Positions 1 through 10,273 of a DNA stretch of 38,228 nucleotides are shown here, piece by piece. The stretch's first letter is position 1. Each line of letters starts with the position of its first letter. This DNA comes from Polymyxa betae (Eukaryota; Endomyxa; Phytomyxea; Plasmodiophorida; Plasmodiophoridae): positions 1 to 38,228 of the forward strand of contig RBZT01000797.1 of assembly GCA_003693705.1 (NCBI GenBank), read 5' to 3'. The translations under genes and the position numbers were made by a program. Below the pieces are notes generated by a model. The model searched no databases. It had not been told where the DNA came from and worked only from the letters and a program-made list of their open reading frames with translations.

Positions 1-600
1 AGATTCTAATGGTAGTCTGTTATTAACAAAAACGGGCAGAGTCAGGATTCCTTTAGAAGCTAGGGATCTGAGGGTGAGATTGTGTAACGTCGCTCATGCG
101 GGTGGCAATAGTGGGCATTTAAGAGATTGCCGACTTGACTCAGAGAGTCATCAGATAGAGCTACTTGTAGATTAGAAGGGATTATCCCAAACAGAGAGTA
201 CTTGGGAGCCCTTACAGAATCTCTGGAAAGATGTTTCTGTCTTAGTCCAGAAGTATCATAAGAGTTTAAAGTTGTCTCGCCACCCATTGGCAGACATGGT
301 CCTAGAGAGTATTAAGAAGTGGACTTTGCTTTAAGTGGCATGCTTTTCCATTAGAGCCCTGATGGTTTTTAATGCCGCTGCTTACTGTAATTTCCCAGGT
401 GCTTCTTGTTCTCGGGGAGTGTAACAATATTGGATATTGTATGGCTATAATTTACGCATACTCTGGCTATCAATCAACTCCGATGAATTTCTGGATTTAC
501 TAAGGGCTTGAATACGCATATAATTAATAGAGATTCATCTTCACTAGTTCATCGTGCAATCGTCTCAGGCTTGAACGACAGATTGCCACAGACTGGCGCC
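1..600. other. No gene recognised
   Basis: I see no supported coding region, RNA gene or element boundary here. The short open frames are interrupted and resemble nothing I recognise. Base composition is ordinary. The segment ends where the first direct repeat of the 0.6-1.86 kb cluster begins. Confidence 0.5.
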
Positions 601-797
601 TGACTGCCTAGGAGGCCAAGTCCTTATAGCTCGACTGGAGTACAGTCAAACGCCTGACAGCAGCACTGTCAAAAATTACAAACCTTATTTTCTTTAATAT
701 ACAACTATGTGTGGGGTCGGTTCGGGATCGAACCGACTCGGGTGACTAGTCCGCAGATTGGTGTTTGTGGTTGGGGCTGTACGACGATGTTTTCTGT

Positions 798-990
798 GTA
801 GCAATCACCGAAGCGTCCTACCTCGCTCGATCACCGACACGCTGACGCGGGTACCCATGTGATGGGCTAACAGTTGTCACCCCCAGCGAAGGATCCCCGT
901 AGCAATCACCGAAGTGTCCTACCTCGCTCGATCACCGACCCGCGGACGCGGGTACCCCGGTGATGGGCTCACAGTTGTCACCCCCAACGA
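798..990. repeat. Tandem duplication, period ~101 bp
   Basis: Two adjacent units starting at 798 and 899 share the opening GTAGCAATCACCGAAG and most of the following 90 bases. Both contain CTCGATCACCGAC and CACAGTTGTCACC-like segments. They differ at only a handful of positions, so this duplication looks younger than the flanking repeats. Confidence 0.85.
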
Positions 991-992
991 AG

Positions 993-1190
993 CCACGGCC
1001 CACGCCTAAAAGCCCTTCAAATTTGGCGAATTTTCATTTTTCAATGTAACGTAAAGTCCGCGAGCCCGAACGTACCAGTATAGCCCCCCACGATGCCACA
1101 GACCACGCTTAAATCGCGAATAAATTTCGCGAAATTTCATTTTTCAGTGTAACGTAAAGTCCGCGGGCCAGTATGTCCAAAGTTGGCCGA
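993..1190. repeat. Tandem duplication, period ~103 bp
   Basis: Units begin at 993 (CCACGGCCCACGC) and 1096 (CCACAGACCACGC). Both contain the block TTTCATTTTTCARTGTAACG followed by TAAAGTCCGCGRGCC. The second unit diverges after about 1180. It adjoins the 101-bp duplication directly. Confidence 0.75.
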
Positions 1191-1275
1191 ATCCGCTCGC
1201 AAAAAACGTGACGTTTTCAGTGATTTTTGAGAGAGATACGTGATTGCAGTCTCGAACCCTATCACAATGGACAGG

Positions 1276-1640
1276 TCGTTGACTGACACAGTCGACGAAA
1301 ACCCTAATTTGCAATATTCGTTTTTTCGTACTGGCCCAACTTCGTCAATATTTGCGTGACGGCGTCGAAATTTTCCAGATCCAGGCATAATTTGTCCCGA
1401 AGCCAGTACGACCAATCCGTGGCGCGTTCCGTGACGGTCTCCGTCCACCTATAGTTTCTGACTGGCGACAGACTGGGGACCCTGTCGTCGGAAACCCTAA
1501 TTTTTCAGATTTTTGTTTGCACTGGGCCAACACGGTCAATATTGCCGTAATACAGTCGAAATTTTTCCGAATTCGCACACCTTTCGATACATCTACGACA
1601 ACCACCGTCCCGAGTCCAGTACGACCGAATCCGTGACGGC
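1276..1640. repeat. Diverged tandem duplication, period ~195 bp
   Basis: Two diverged units share an AAACCCTAATTT block (near 1299 and 1492), then a CTGGSCCAAC...GTCAATATT block, a GTCGAAATTTT block and a CCAGTACGACC block in the same order. Substitutions and small indels are frequent, so this duplication is older than the two to its left. Confidence 0.6.
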
Positions 1641-1863
1641 ACGGTCCAGTCCAATCCAAAGGCACACTTGATACTGAAAGATCAGGACATCAGTACTCAG
1701 ACAGCGGGCCTCCAGGACGGGGCCTCGCGGCTCGGGAATACCGACCCGTGACTGAGCCCGATGACTGGCAAGGAGGCCGATGAGACTTGGCTCGACTGGC
1801 ATACAGTCAACCACCTGACTGGCACCAGTCAAAGTTAGCAACCTTACTTCTTTTAATATATAA

Positions 1864-3965
1864 TTGAATCCGAAAAGTACGAGCAGAAAAAACATGAGGA
1901 TAAGCTGCAGGAATTTATGGCTAAGCGTGTCCACGATCCTGGAAGCTTCAAACCGTATGATAGGTCAAAGGACCCGAACCACACATACAAGCGATCAGGT
2001 TATTATGGAGTTGATGCGCTTTCTAAGCATTTGGAAAGTGGAAGGGACGCCATCCGCCAGTTCAAGACCGATTTTATGCATGCATCATTAAAAGTAAGTT
2101 TTCCATATTGTTCCAGCATTGATGTTAACCTGTCATAGAATATGGCGAGAACCTTAATTGAGGCCTTAGATTGTGAACCTGGAGGATCTGGACTGGTATT
2201 CGATGTTAACGCTCGGGATGCCGAAAAACAGTTGAGCAGACTGCCCCAAAATTGGGGAGAATCAGCACCTTTGCCCTGGGCACTCTCAAAAGGAAGCCGT
2301 TCAGAAATCCTGAAGCGATTACAGAGCTTAAGAAACCCTGAGAGTAAGCAACATGACAATGTGCTTAGTCCATCACTAACTATGCCCTCAGGGTCGCCTG
2401 AGCTATTCCACCCATATGTCTCATCGTCTGTTCTTGTTAAGAATGCTCAGTGGCATATGATGCTGCAGGGGCTGTTCAAATTCTTGACCCGAGGGCAATT
2501 CGGTCTAGAAAACGGTGCAAAGAAATTCGAGAAATCACTTTATTTGTTCTTTGATAGGCTATCCGAGTGTTTGTGTTTGATCATTAAACGCTCATAGTTG
2601 GCAACAATGCAAGTCAAATTGACCGAGGCGCTGTCGAAACTGGAAGCGGTACTAGTTCTGTGCTCACAACTATTATCTGAATCAAAAATTATCATAGCAA
2701 ATGCCAAGTATGCTACTAACCCTTCCCATCCATTTCTCTCTACATATCGTGTCGCACATTCTGGGCCACTGACAGGAGCATCTTTGAACTTTTGGTCGGA
2801 AAGGTTCATGAGACCGGCGAAGTCCATGAACCATGCTACCGGGGGTCAGTCTGTGAACATCCTGAAGAATTTCACAGAGCAAGTTGCAGTGTCTTGCTTT
2901 AAATATTTCGCTCACAATAATACCATCCTTTGACAATTTTGATGTGGGGTCCATGATTCAGGTATGAGCACCACTCCCGATTTTCCCATAACTCAGATAG
3001 AATCTGGACGTTTGGGGATTGCGGCGATGTTGATGATGACGATGCACTGGATAACGCTGAAACATTTCCAGTTGTACTCAAAGGAATGACTTGCAAATTG
3101 GTAGAATGTTGTTTCTTTTGTTAACCATAATGTATTAATGAAATTTATAGGGAAACTTCATGAGGATCTGTTCCATAAAGTGGAACCGTACCGTCGTGCA
3201 GTCTTGGCTTACAACGCAAGCTTGAAAAAGCCTTTCAGCCCGGAGACGCTTCAGCAGAAACCAATTCAGTTTTGGCAACAGAACCAGGACGAACAGGCCA
3301 GGTTTTTATCTTCTAGCGGATTCGACGAATCGCTGACACAAGAGTTAAAAGGTAGGTCAAATGAGACCGAAATTAGCGTTTGCATATTCAGAATCTATCT
3401 TCGACTAGCATGATTTAGAGAATTTCAGTTTTTTTTGGAGAAAATAAACAGTGTTTGCCTTCGATGCTGATATGGTGTCAACTTTGTCGACTTAGCATCT
3501 TATAAAAGCATTCTATAGCATAGTCATTCCTTTGCAATAGGCCAGTTCAGCACCACAAACCGTTTGACTCACCGGGGTAAGCTTTTTCGAGGACGAGATT
3601 ATGAAAGAACAAGAGAGCTAAAACAAGCAACCATATGATGCAGGTTAGGGTGACTGCAACTTCTAGCAAACCAGATATATGGTTTGGGGCTGCAATTTGG
3701 TTCACAAAGATAAGGATTAAAAGCAATACCTGTGCCAGGCAAATCGCATTTGTCGAGTGGTATCGATCACTCCATAATCCTAAAGTTGGCTGCACCTTCC
3801 ATGAAGAAACCGGCTTGCCCAGAATCCAGGCAATGACGACTGCAGAAAATAAGAAATGGTCCCAATGGGTTTTATGGAAGCCGTAGAGCCAGTGAATATA
3901 ATGCTTGGGAAAAAAGAGCGACAGAAAGGGTATTCTGCTATCAGAACTGGAAGAACAGAAGACAA
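1864..3965 (+). pseudogene. Tnp2/CACTA-KDZ-like transposase gene relict, copy 1 (C-terminal part)
   Basis: Multi-exon coding remnant homologous to the minus-strand gene at 25.4-29.7 kb. Exon-like blocks are: 1865-2095; an intron of about 45 nt ending in TAG at 2140; 2141-2880; about 2965-3105; about 3150-3350; and a final block at 3690-3960. Landmarks include LDCEPGGSGLVF, RDAEKQLSRL, SPELFHPY and ERFMRPAKSMNHATGGQS, followed by an Asp-rich stretch and an FVEWYRS block. An in-frame TAG at 2595-2597 sits where the other copy has glutamine. The donor site after VAVSCF appears mutated, and the last block is frameshifted near 3880. The 5' part is missing, cut off by the upstream repeat cluster. 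The CACTA/KDZ assignment is an inference from general motif pattern; the paralogy with the second copy is directly visible. Confidence 0.6.
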
Positions 3966-4199
3966 CAGCATATTCTGAGCACAATAAAAGCTTCGAGAGA
4001 ACACCCAAATGGATGAATTTAATCACGATTGTTTTATTTTGGTTATGTATTACATCCTCATCTTCATACGTTGTCGAGAAAAAAAGCCAAAATGAAAGGA
4101 CAGTTGCAATTGTTTTCAACAAACGGATACAGCCGATAAATTTTGAGCTTAACAAACGATGCTGCTAAAACAAATGGTTAAAATGATGTTGATAGAAAT

Positions 4200-5420
4200 G
4201 ACCATGTCTGTGACACCGACGACGGCTGCGGTCCAGCACTACGATTTAACTTAATAAGAAGGAAGACGACATCGACCACATTCAAGACCGCGTTCAACAA
4301 CTACGCCGATGACAGCTCAAATCTGACCACGACTGGGTTGACGACGAAAACGACCAACACCTCTATGGTGACCACGACGACGACCCACACCTCTATGCTG
4401 ACCACGACGGCGACGACGCCGTCCACGAACCAGACCCGAGAATGACGGCGACGATGCCGAACACGACATGTTATCTAAACTATTACTATATCCAGAACTT
4501 TTAAAGATAAACCATAAAATATTTTTTGAAAAGCAAAATACAGTGAAGAACCTCTGACGATGACGATGCCTACCTCCATACCGACCTTCCCTTCGACGGT
4601 TTAGTACGACGACGATAGCGACTATGATGCCGACCAAGACCCCGATGGCAAGGTAAGACAGCGATCGACGACGCCCACGATTACGACGCCCACGATACGA
4701 CCCCAACGATACGACAGCTTCGACCACAACGACGTCGGCCACGATACCGACGACGGCGGCCCAGAACGACGACGACCACGATTAGGCCACGACAACCGCG
4801 ACTATGATGATGTCCAAGACAGCGACCCCGACGCGACGACACGACAACTTCGACCATAACGACGTTGGCCACGATACCGACCACGGCGGCCCAGTACGAC
4901 GACGACGCCGGCCACGATTACTCTCTAACAGACTATCACGATTATGATAACATCCACAAAAACCTTTATAAATGCTAAATTCAAAATATAAAGCAAACCA
5001 TAGAATATAAAAAAAAAAATCAACACCTTTATGATGACGATCATGATGATCACAATCATGTCCACCAATCCAGCAGCATATTTGGGCGATGAAGGCGACC
5101 AAGACGACGGTCCGACATCACGATGGCAAAAAACGACCACGACTGAAGTCCAATGAGAGTCAATAACGTCCATGATTACGACCCGACGACCGCGACGACC
5201 ATGATGCCTACCTCGACAACTATAACGACAAGCACGACGTCCACGACGGCGACCTGGTGCGACGATGATGACGAACGTCCAGCAGCCCAACAATGATGGC
5301 AGCCACGACTACGATTGCGAAGTAGCCCGATGATTAGCACTAAATAGTGTCCTGCATACAATCATAAGCATTAAACCATAAGAAGTTGAAAGACGATGAA
5401 ATTGAAAAGTAAAAAGAACG
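4200..5420. repeat. T-poor GAC/CGA-rich satellite-like block with AT-rich spacers
   Basis: About 1.2 kb dominated by degenerate ACGACG, CACGATG and CGACCACGA words, with very little T on the plus strand. A unit of about 133 bp repeats (4715-4790 and 4848-4920, sharing GGCCACGATACCGAC). On a larger scale, three AT-rich spacers recur at about 4490-4545, 4960-5030 and 5360-5410. Each contains an AAACCATARAA-like core. Open frames on the minus strand here read as Val/Arg runs and are composition artefacts. I see no gene. Confidence 0.75.
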
Positions 5421-8400
5421 TCGACATTTCATTAATAAACATTCCTGAATACATTTGCAGTGAAGAGTGTTCGAATCTGGATGATATTATTGAATATAGT
5501 ACTGCTAAACGACGCTTCTTCGTCAGATACCAGAGGACTGAGCATACCAATAAAGGCAGCGACAGACGCTGATATTAAAATGATGAAAAGGCAGGAGGCG
5601 AAAGGAAAGTCCTCTATTTTTCGGGGCCTCCGCTCCACTCTATAGCGCTTATCTTCAAAATCGCAGAGGAAAACGCAGGAATTTGGCAGATCGCAGGAAT
5701 ATGCGTGGAATACTCAGTTTATTGAAGGAAAGCTCCAGAAAGGGCAGACAATTGGCGTTCCTGTATATGCAAACATTCTGTTGCAGATATTGATGCGACA
5801 GCGGTCTCTTGCTGACACAACCATAAATGAGCAGGCATGAATGACGACGACCAATTTGATGAAATTTTGTGAATCTATACAACTTACTCCATTATCTAAA
5901 AATTAACGTCTAAGATTTATCTACGAAACGCAGGATCGCGTATAGCATATAATGTCTAGGAATGAGAGCAAGCGCGTGAGCAGGAATCGACTCGCGCTAA
6001 CAATGAGTTGGGATCTAATGTTGAGAACCCTAACACGAATGCTCCACGAAACGGTCAGTGTTTGGATTTCTTCACACATTCGTAGTCTAGCAGTCTTTTT
6101 CTGCAACGTTGACAGAACAGGCACACCGCATGCCTCTCTACGCTGTTGGATATTTAATTCCTTCTCGAGAAGAACATAGTGGATGCGCATAAATATTGTC
6201 TTCTGCATACGGAATCGTCGACAGAAAGTAGCGCATCTCGAATACAGGTTGATTCGAAAAAATTGTCAGCAAAAAGACGAGCGTCAGCTTCTGATCGCTT
6301 TGTTATGAGCGCGCCCAAGTTTAGATCCACCAGGACCATCGCCAGTAGTTGACAAACTGCTGCCGCTACTGGACGATTCTTCGTCGCTGGCCAGCTCTTC
6401 CATGAATCCACGTCGACCAAAGAGGTTGAAGGCTTTCATCTACAAAGTGTTGCATGTTTGACATTTACAAAAATCTTTTAGTTACTGGGACATAGCCCAG
6501 CTCCCGCTGTTTGATAGGCTATTGTGACCCGCAGCAGGCTAAAACCCAATCAAATATACCAACAGCTGGAGATGCTCTAATGTAAGCTGAGCAATAGATA
6601 AATCGGAAACGATTCAATTAAGGGTTGTCATCCAATTCATAATCAAGCTTTTGACAACGATCCAGAGCAAGTGGATCAGGGATACGAAGTGGTGGCAGGT
6701 TGATTTCCGGCAAAGCAGTCATAACAGCAATGAATACGTCCACGAGCCCGAAGAAAATGTTCACGAGAAACATAATTGCTTGATCGTCTCTTAGCCTCGG
6801 CACTGTGATTATAGTTTTATGGGTGCCGCTAATCTTTTCTTCCTGAATCTGAATCTGAAAAAAAACGATTCTGAAATTTGAAATGAAACTGAATCCGATT
6901 GTGAAAGGGTTACAAAATCAACTAGGTATTTGAATCTCAATAAAGCAGGCGACTAGTCACACGGGACTCTAACGGGGTGCTATCTGAATCTGAGTCCCTC
7001 AAAATCAGCGTTCCGAAAACTCTCTAGTGTGGCCACCATTAGAGAGCCATTGGAGTAGAGGGTAGGGGGTTGTATACTAAAATTTATTCGTGTGTAGCGT
7101 TGCTTATTTGTGTGGCTCGACCAAGGAAGGATCTTGCATATGTCATTGATGGGTTTCCGAGCCCCGAATTCTGGGTAAAACATTGGGAGTCGTTGTGCTT
7201 AGAGTCGGGATGGAGTCTGCATGTCCCAGATTTCTTGCTGGTTCAAGTTAGCCATGAGAATGGCTTCACAGACAGAATCTTCCACCTGGCCTTCTCGAAA
7301 TTGCAGCAACTTTGGGATCTTCGAAACCGTGGTGTCCTTTCGCGTAGGCTGCAGTTTCAGTGGAGTCTTGTGGTAGGCCCCCCAAATTCTTATTGATGAT
7401 AACCGGCTCGTTGCGGTGGCGGAGTTTGGTGAGGCCTGAACATTGGAGATGTAACTCGAAATATATTGCGGATTCTTTGTTTGTGACCAGAATTTCACCC
7501 AGGCTCGAACTCTACTGCCTCGCCCGTTCGGCTCATGCTTATAGCATTGCTCATTGAGCATAGCGTAAGCAGTTGTCAGGTCGATAACAGAGCTTAGTTC
7601 GTCATCGCCGAGAAAAGACATATAAGATTTCGTTCTCTCTGCTTGTTTTTTTGGAGCTCGTCTTTGATAACAACCGGAATGCAATTGCCATTGTCGTCTT
7701 TAGGTTTTAAGGTACCTAAATATCTCTCGTGCAGCACACGGCCTTTATTTCACCTTCGACAGTTATTGTTTTTTTAGAGATCTGATTGTCGTGACAGGAG
7801 AATGACTTTCTTATTGGACCAAATGGACAAATTACCGATATCTTTGGTGCATTGGAAAGTCAGTTACAAGAGCGAGAAAGTATTTTCTGAAAACCGCTTT
7901 GGTCCCTAATATTGGGGCTCCAAATCCTTGCATGGCATTTTAAAATATCTAGGAAGTCCGGTAACTGCATTGGAATCAGAGACAAATGAATGAGGGATCT
8001 GGTCACAATTGGAAACATCGGATTAACAAAACGAGGTTGTTAACCGCGCAACTAGTTGCGTCGGAGACTTGCTGTTGCGCGCCTCGCAGAATTGGATAAC
8101 GTCGAAACTTCATCTTTCTCGCCGTTACCCTCTCTATTCCACGCTGCCCTGATCAACATGTTCAGCAGAAAAACAAGACTGTTGCTCCCCATAATTGCCG
8201 GCGTTGATGAACCGATGGGGACTGGAGATGGCGGGATGAAGATGTGATTAATAAAGATTGATGGGACAATTCTCACTCAGATAGCAGTCCTGTATCTGAG
8301 GCTGGCAATACCGGTTGCGCATGGTTCGTCGACTCTGAGCCTACATTTCTCTCCTGAAAAGCTTCCACTTGGGCTAGGCTATGTTCGAAGTCGGAACCTT

Positions 8401-9290
8401 GTTCGAGTCAGCTTCGGAGGCCAAAAAAGCGTCAAGGGAATTTTGTAGGTGCCCTGTCGCCAAACGAAGTGCACCTCAACACTTTCATCTTGATTTCGAA
8501 TCTACTTTATCACAATCTTACATTTGCGAGCTAATTGATGAACGCGAAGAATTCATTCTGCTCACCAGTTCGCAACCAGTGATCATGCGTCAAAAATTAG
8601 AGCCGTCCGCTTTCTCGTGCACTCAGCTGCACATTCATGCTCTTGCCAAAAAGACATTTGCATGGGATTGTTTGCAGGCAGGTTATTGCAGTTTCCAAAA
8701 AAGCAAAATGCTGCAATTCCATTTGGAGATGTGCAACTCCCGCTGGACAAGAGAATTTACCTCAGCGCACTGTCAAAACATGTCACGAACTAGACGAATA
8801 CTGTTGTCTTATCATGATGATGCAGTGTGATTCACAAAAAACTGCTGCGCACAATTTTATAAGCAGGCATTTTAGAGTGATTCCAATCATTTATTTCGTT
8901 AGTCACTGTGATTCATTTGCACTCCGCTCCTCCTGAGCAAATATGTTTCCAAATAAGCGATGCTTGCATCCCTTTGCCGTCCAATCGTATAAGGACGCAG
9001 TCTGGTCGCCTTGGAAGTGCTTTTGAAAGCAAAGCATAAGCGGTCGAAGAGGTATACGATTCGAAGTTCCGAAAAGCAATTGAATACAGCGGTTTTATCT
9101 TATCTTTGGCATTGCTGCCTGGTGGTCATCATAAATTGCAACTTTTACTCATCTGTAATTTCTTTCCCTAATCCAGATCGATCGATACCACAGCCGCCGA
9201 AAACCTGCTTCCGACGTTCCGGCCCCGAAACTTCGTTGAGATTCAGCTGCGGCTAGGTTGCCATTGGAAGAAGAGGCGCACTGGTGCGCC
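5421..9290. other. Gene-poor stretch; only unrecognised ORFs
   Basis: No feature here is firmly supported except the Harbinger-type N-terminal fragment at 6618-6803. The longest uninterrupted frames are 7199-7684 (minus, 161 aa) and 8381-8830 (plus, 149 aa). I recognise neither, and neither has a clear membrane segment, repeat or catalytic motif. A short segment near 7709-7755 (core AAGGTACC...ATCTCTCGTG...ACACGGCCTTT) recurs near 17219-17265, so some of this is dispersed repeat. The interval may be intergenic or very old TE sequence. Confidence 0.45.
6618..6803 (-). pseudogene. N-terminal fragment of Harbinger-type transposase
   Basis: A 61-codon frame starting MPRLRDDQAIMFLVNIF resembles the start of the plus-strand transposase relict at 18722, which reads MLPAISENEAIMFIISIF. 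Both have an acidic residue followed by QAIMF or EAIMF about 10 residues in. Both end near an E/D-LDD motif around residue 55-60. The rest of the transposase does not follow here, so this is a truncated copy. The assignment rests on that single comparison. Confidence 0.4.
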
Positions 9291-9622
9291 CGCTAGTTGT
9301 ATGGCATTTTCGTAGCTGTGTCGTTCCACACGACAATCCAAACCCTAAGCCCTATAATCCTAGCTGGTGAAGTTGGAGGGGCGCAGCCTCTCAAAACCGA
9401 TGATGAAGCTACTCCTGCGCAACCATCTCGAGAGGCCGCTCCAGCCAAGACAGCTGCTATAACCAGCAGCGGCCCCGTACGTTGTCAAGTCAAGTGCCGC
9501 TTCTATAGTTCTACTAAGCGACGTTCGCGCAGCCCCTGTCCTGACCTGTCCTGTTTCTGGGTCCTTTTCTACTAATATTCTTTTGGCAAAAGAATGTGGT
9601 TGAGTAGATCCGCACCGGGTTC

Positions 9623-9817
9623 ATCAATCACTTCGTCGATGACGCCGTACAGCACCTATTTGGTCAAGCACTTGTTCAATGCCATAGCAATCAAGGCGAA
9701 AATCGTATGGCCTTCGGAAACCCATATCCAACGTCTTTGAGAAGTTCTAGTCGAATTTCAGACAAGATCAGCAAATTCACCTCCCTGTTTACGTCGCAGC
9801 TTCCCAATGGCTGTACA
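9623..9817 (+). pseudogene. Ty3/gypsy relict, upstream part (probable gag)
   Basis: An open frame reads through FVDDAVQHLFGQALVQ and LRSSSRISDKISKF up to the LTR-B insertion site at 9817. It resumes after the insertion at 15064, which leads after frameshifts into a zinc-knuckle gag and protease. Because LTR-B has a clean GTACA target duplication, 9817 and 15064 were once adjacent. This block is therefore part of the same gypsy gag region. I do not recognise the sequence of this segment on its own, and how far it extends to the left (perhaps to 9.3 kb) is unclear. Confidence 0.4.
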
Positions 9818-9927
9818 TGTTGGAAATGCACCGGTGACATCTGTAAGGGCGCAAACACCTGGCAACTGGGACCAGCCAGACGTTCATCACCAGGACGGGC
9901 GGGCGAACCTGAGTTGCGATGGTGAAC
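9818..9927 (+). mobile_element. Solo LTR-B copy 1, left part
   Basis: Left piece of a roughly 328-bp solo LTR beginning TGTTGGAAATGC, preceded by GTACA (9813-9817). The matching GTACA follows the right piece at 15059-15063. The LTR is split here by the copia element. Its complete counterpart is the minus-strand copy at 25686-26012, which runs straight through the insertion point. Confidence 0.9.
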
Positions 9928-10221
9928 TGTAGAATTCCAACCTGGTACCCTGGTCGTGGACCCTGGGGCGACGCATGGCCACACACAACAGATAGCGCAA
10001 CCCTGCATATCGCCCACTGTGACAGTGATGCCAACAGTGCCAACTGCTTGCATGGTAAGTCCATGGCGGAGTTTATTGCTTATATGACAGTGCCCTATTC
10101 TATGGTCCATATATAATGGCCATCGAGCCCATAATACATTCATCTATTTTCTCTCTTCCTGTAACGTCTTCCTTTCTATCTTTCGATTAAGACCCGGGTC
10201 CTTCAGCCCTGCTGTCTAACA
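9928..10221 (+). repeat. copia 5' LTR
   Basis: Starts TGTAGAATTCCAACC and ends GCTGTCTAACA (TG...CA). It has about 31 bp more than the 3' LTR between the TCCG-N3-CGGA dyad and the TATA box. Since the spacing in this copy matches two other LTR families, the 3' LTR is probably the one that lost sequence. Confidence 0.95.
10060..10116 (+). promoter_or_regulatory. copia LTR promoter: dyad plus TATA box
   Basis: A slightly decayed dyad (TCCATGGCGGA, 10060-10070; the 3' LTR has intact TCCGTGGCGGA at 14701-14711) lies 39 bp upstream of TATATAA at 10110-10116. A TATATGA word falls between them. The same arrangement is seen in LTR-A and LTR-B, so this is probably the upstream activating site and core promoter for element transcription. 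Function is inferred from conservation and position. Confidence 0.6.
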
Positions 10222-10234
10222 GATTAAGAGTCCC
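10222..10234 (+). other. copia primer-binding site matching tRNA-Lys(CUU) anticodon arm
   Basis: The 13 bases directly after the 5' LTR, GATTAAGAGTCCC, are the reverse complement of GGGACTCTTAATC. That is the anticodon stem-loop of eukaryotic tRNA-Lys(CUU), about positions 28-40. The site does not start with TGG, so it is not complementary to a tRNA 3' CCA end. This fits priming by a 5' half-tRNA ending near position 39-40, as established for Drosophila copia with tRNA-iMet. Confidence 0.65.
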
Positions 10235-10273
10235 AATAATCTCTCCCCTCTCTTTCTCTCTCTCCCTCTCATC

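Larger units (their letters stand above)
601..1863. repeat. Non-coding repeat cluster bounded by ~100-bp direct repeats
   Basis: Positions 601-704 and 1762-1863 are direct repeats of each other, roughly three-quarters identical by eye. Both end in a TTTAATATAYAA motif. Between them lie three sets of internal duplications and no long open frame. Just inside the left repeat is a perfect 9-bp inverted repeat (716-724 and 729-737) around a 4-nt loop. Terminal direct repeats with a gene-free interior suggest a miniature LTR element (TRIM-like), but I could not define TG...CA ends or a target duplication. The right edge coincides with the point where homology to the Tnp2-like gene begins, so the cluster truncates that gene. 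Confidence 0.5.

Noticed and set aside
706-760. tRNA gene on the minus strand (GGTTCGATCC-like T-arm)
   Set aside because: There is no matching acceptor stem, D-arm or anticodon stem. Only the hairpin is present.
3547-4155. 202-aa hydrophobic minus-strand ORF that looked like a membrane protein with a weak resemblance to CDP-alcohol phosphatidyltransferases
   Set aside because: The plus strand of the same bases encodes the Tnp2-like C-terminal block, matched at 37378-37600, so the minus-strand ORF is a shadow.
4317-5361. Several Val/Arg/Gly-rich minus-strand ORFs
   Set aside because: They are translations of the GAC/CGA repeat block; composition alone keeps them open.
5460-5645. Small secreted-effector-like ORF with a hydrophobic N-terminus
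   Set aside because: The reading frame starts at GTG with no ATG, it has no supporting context and the hydrophobic stretch is short.
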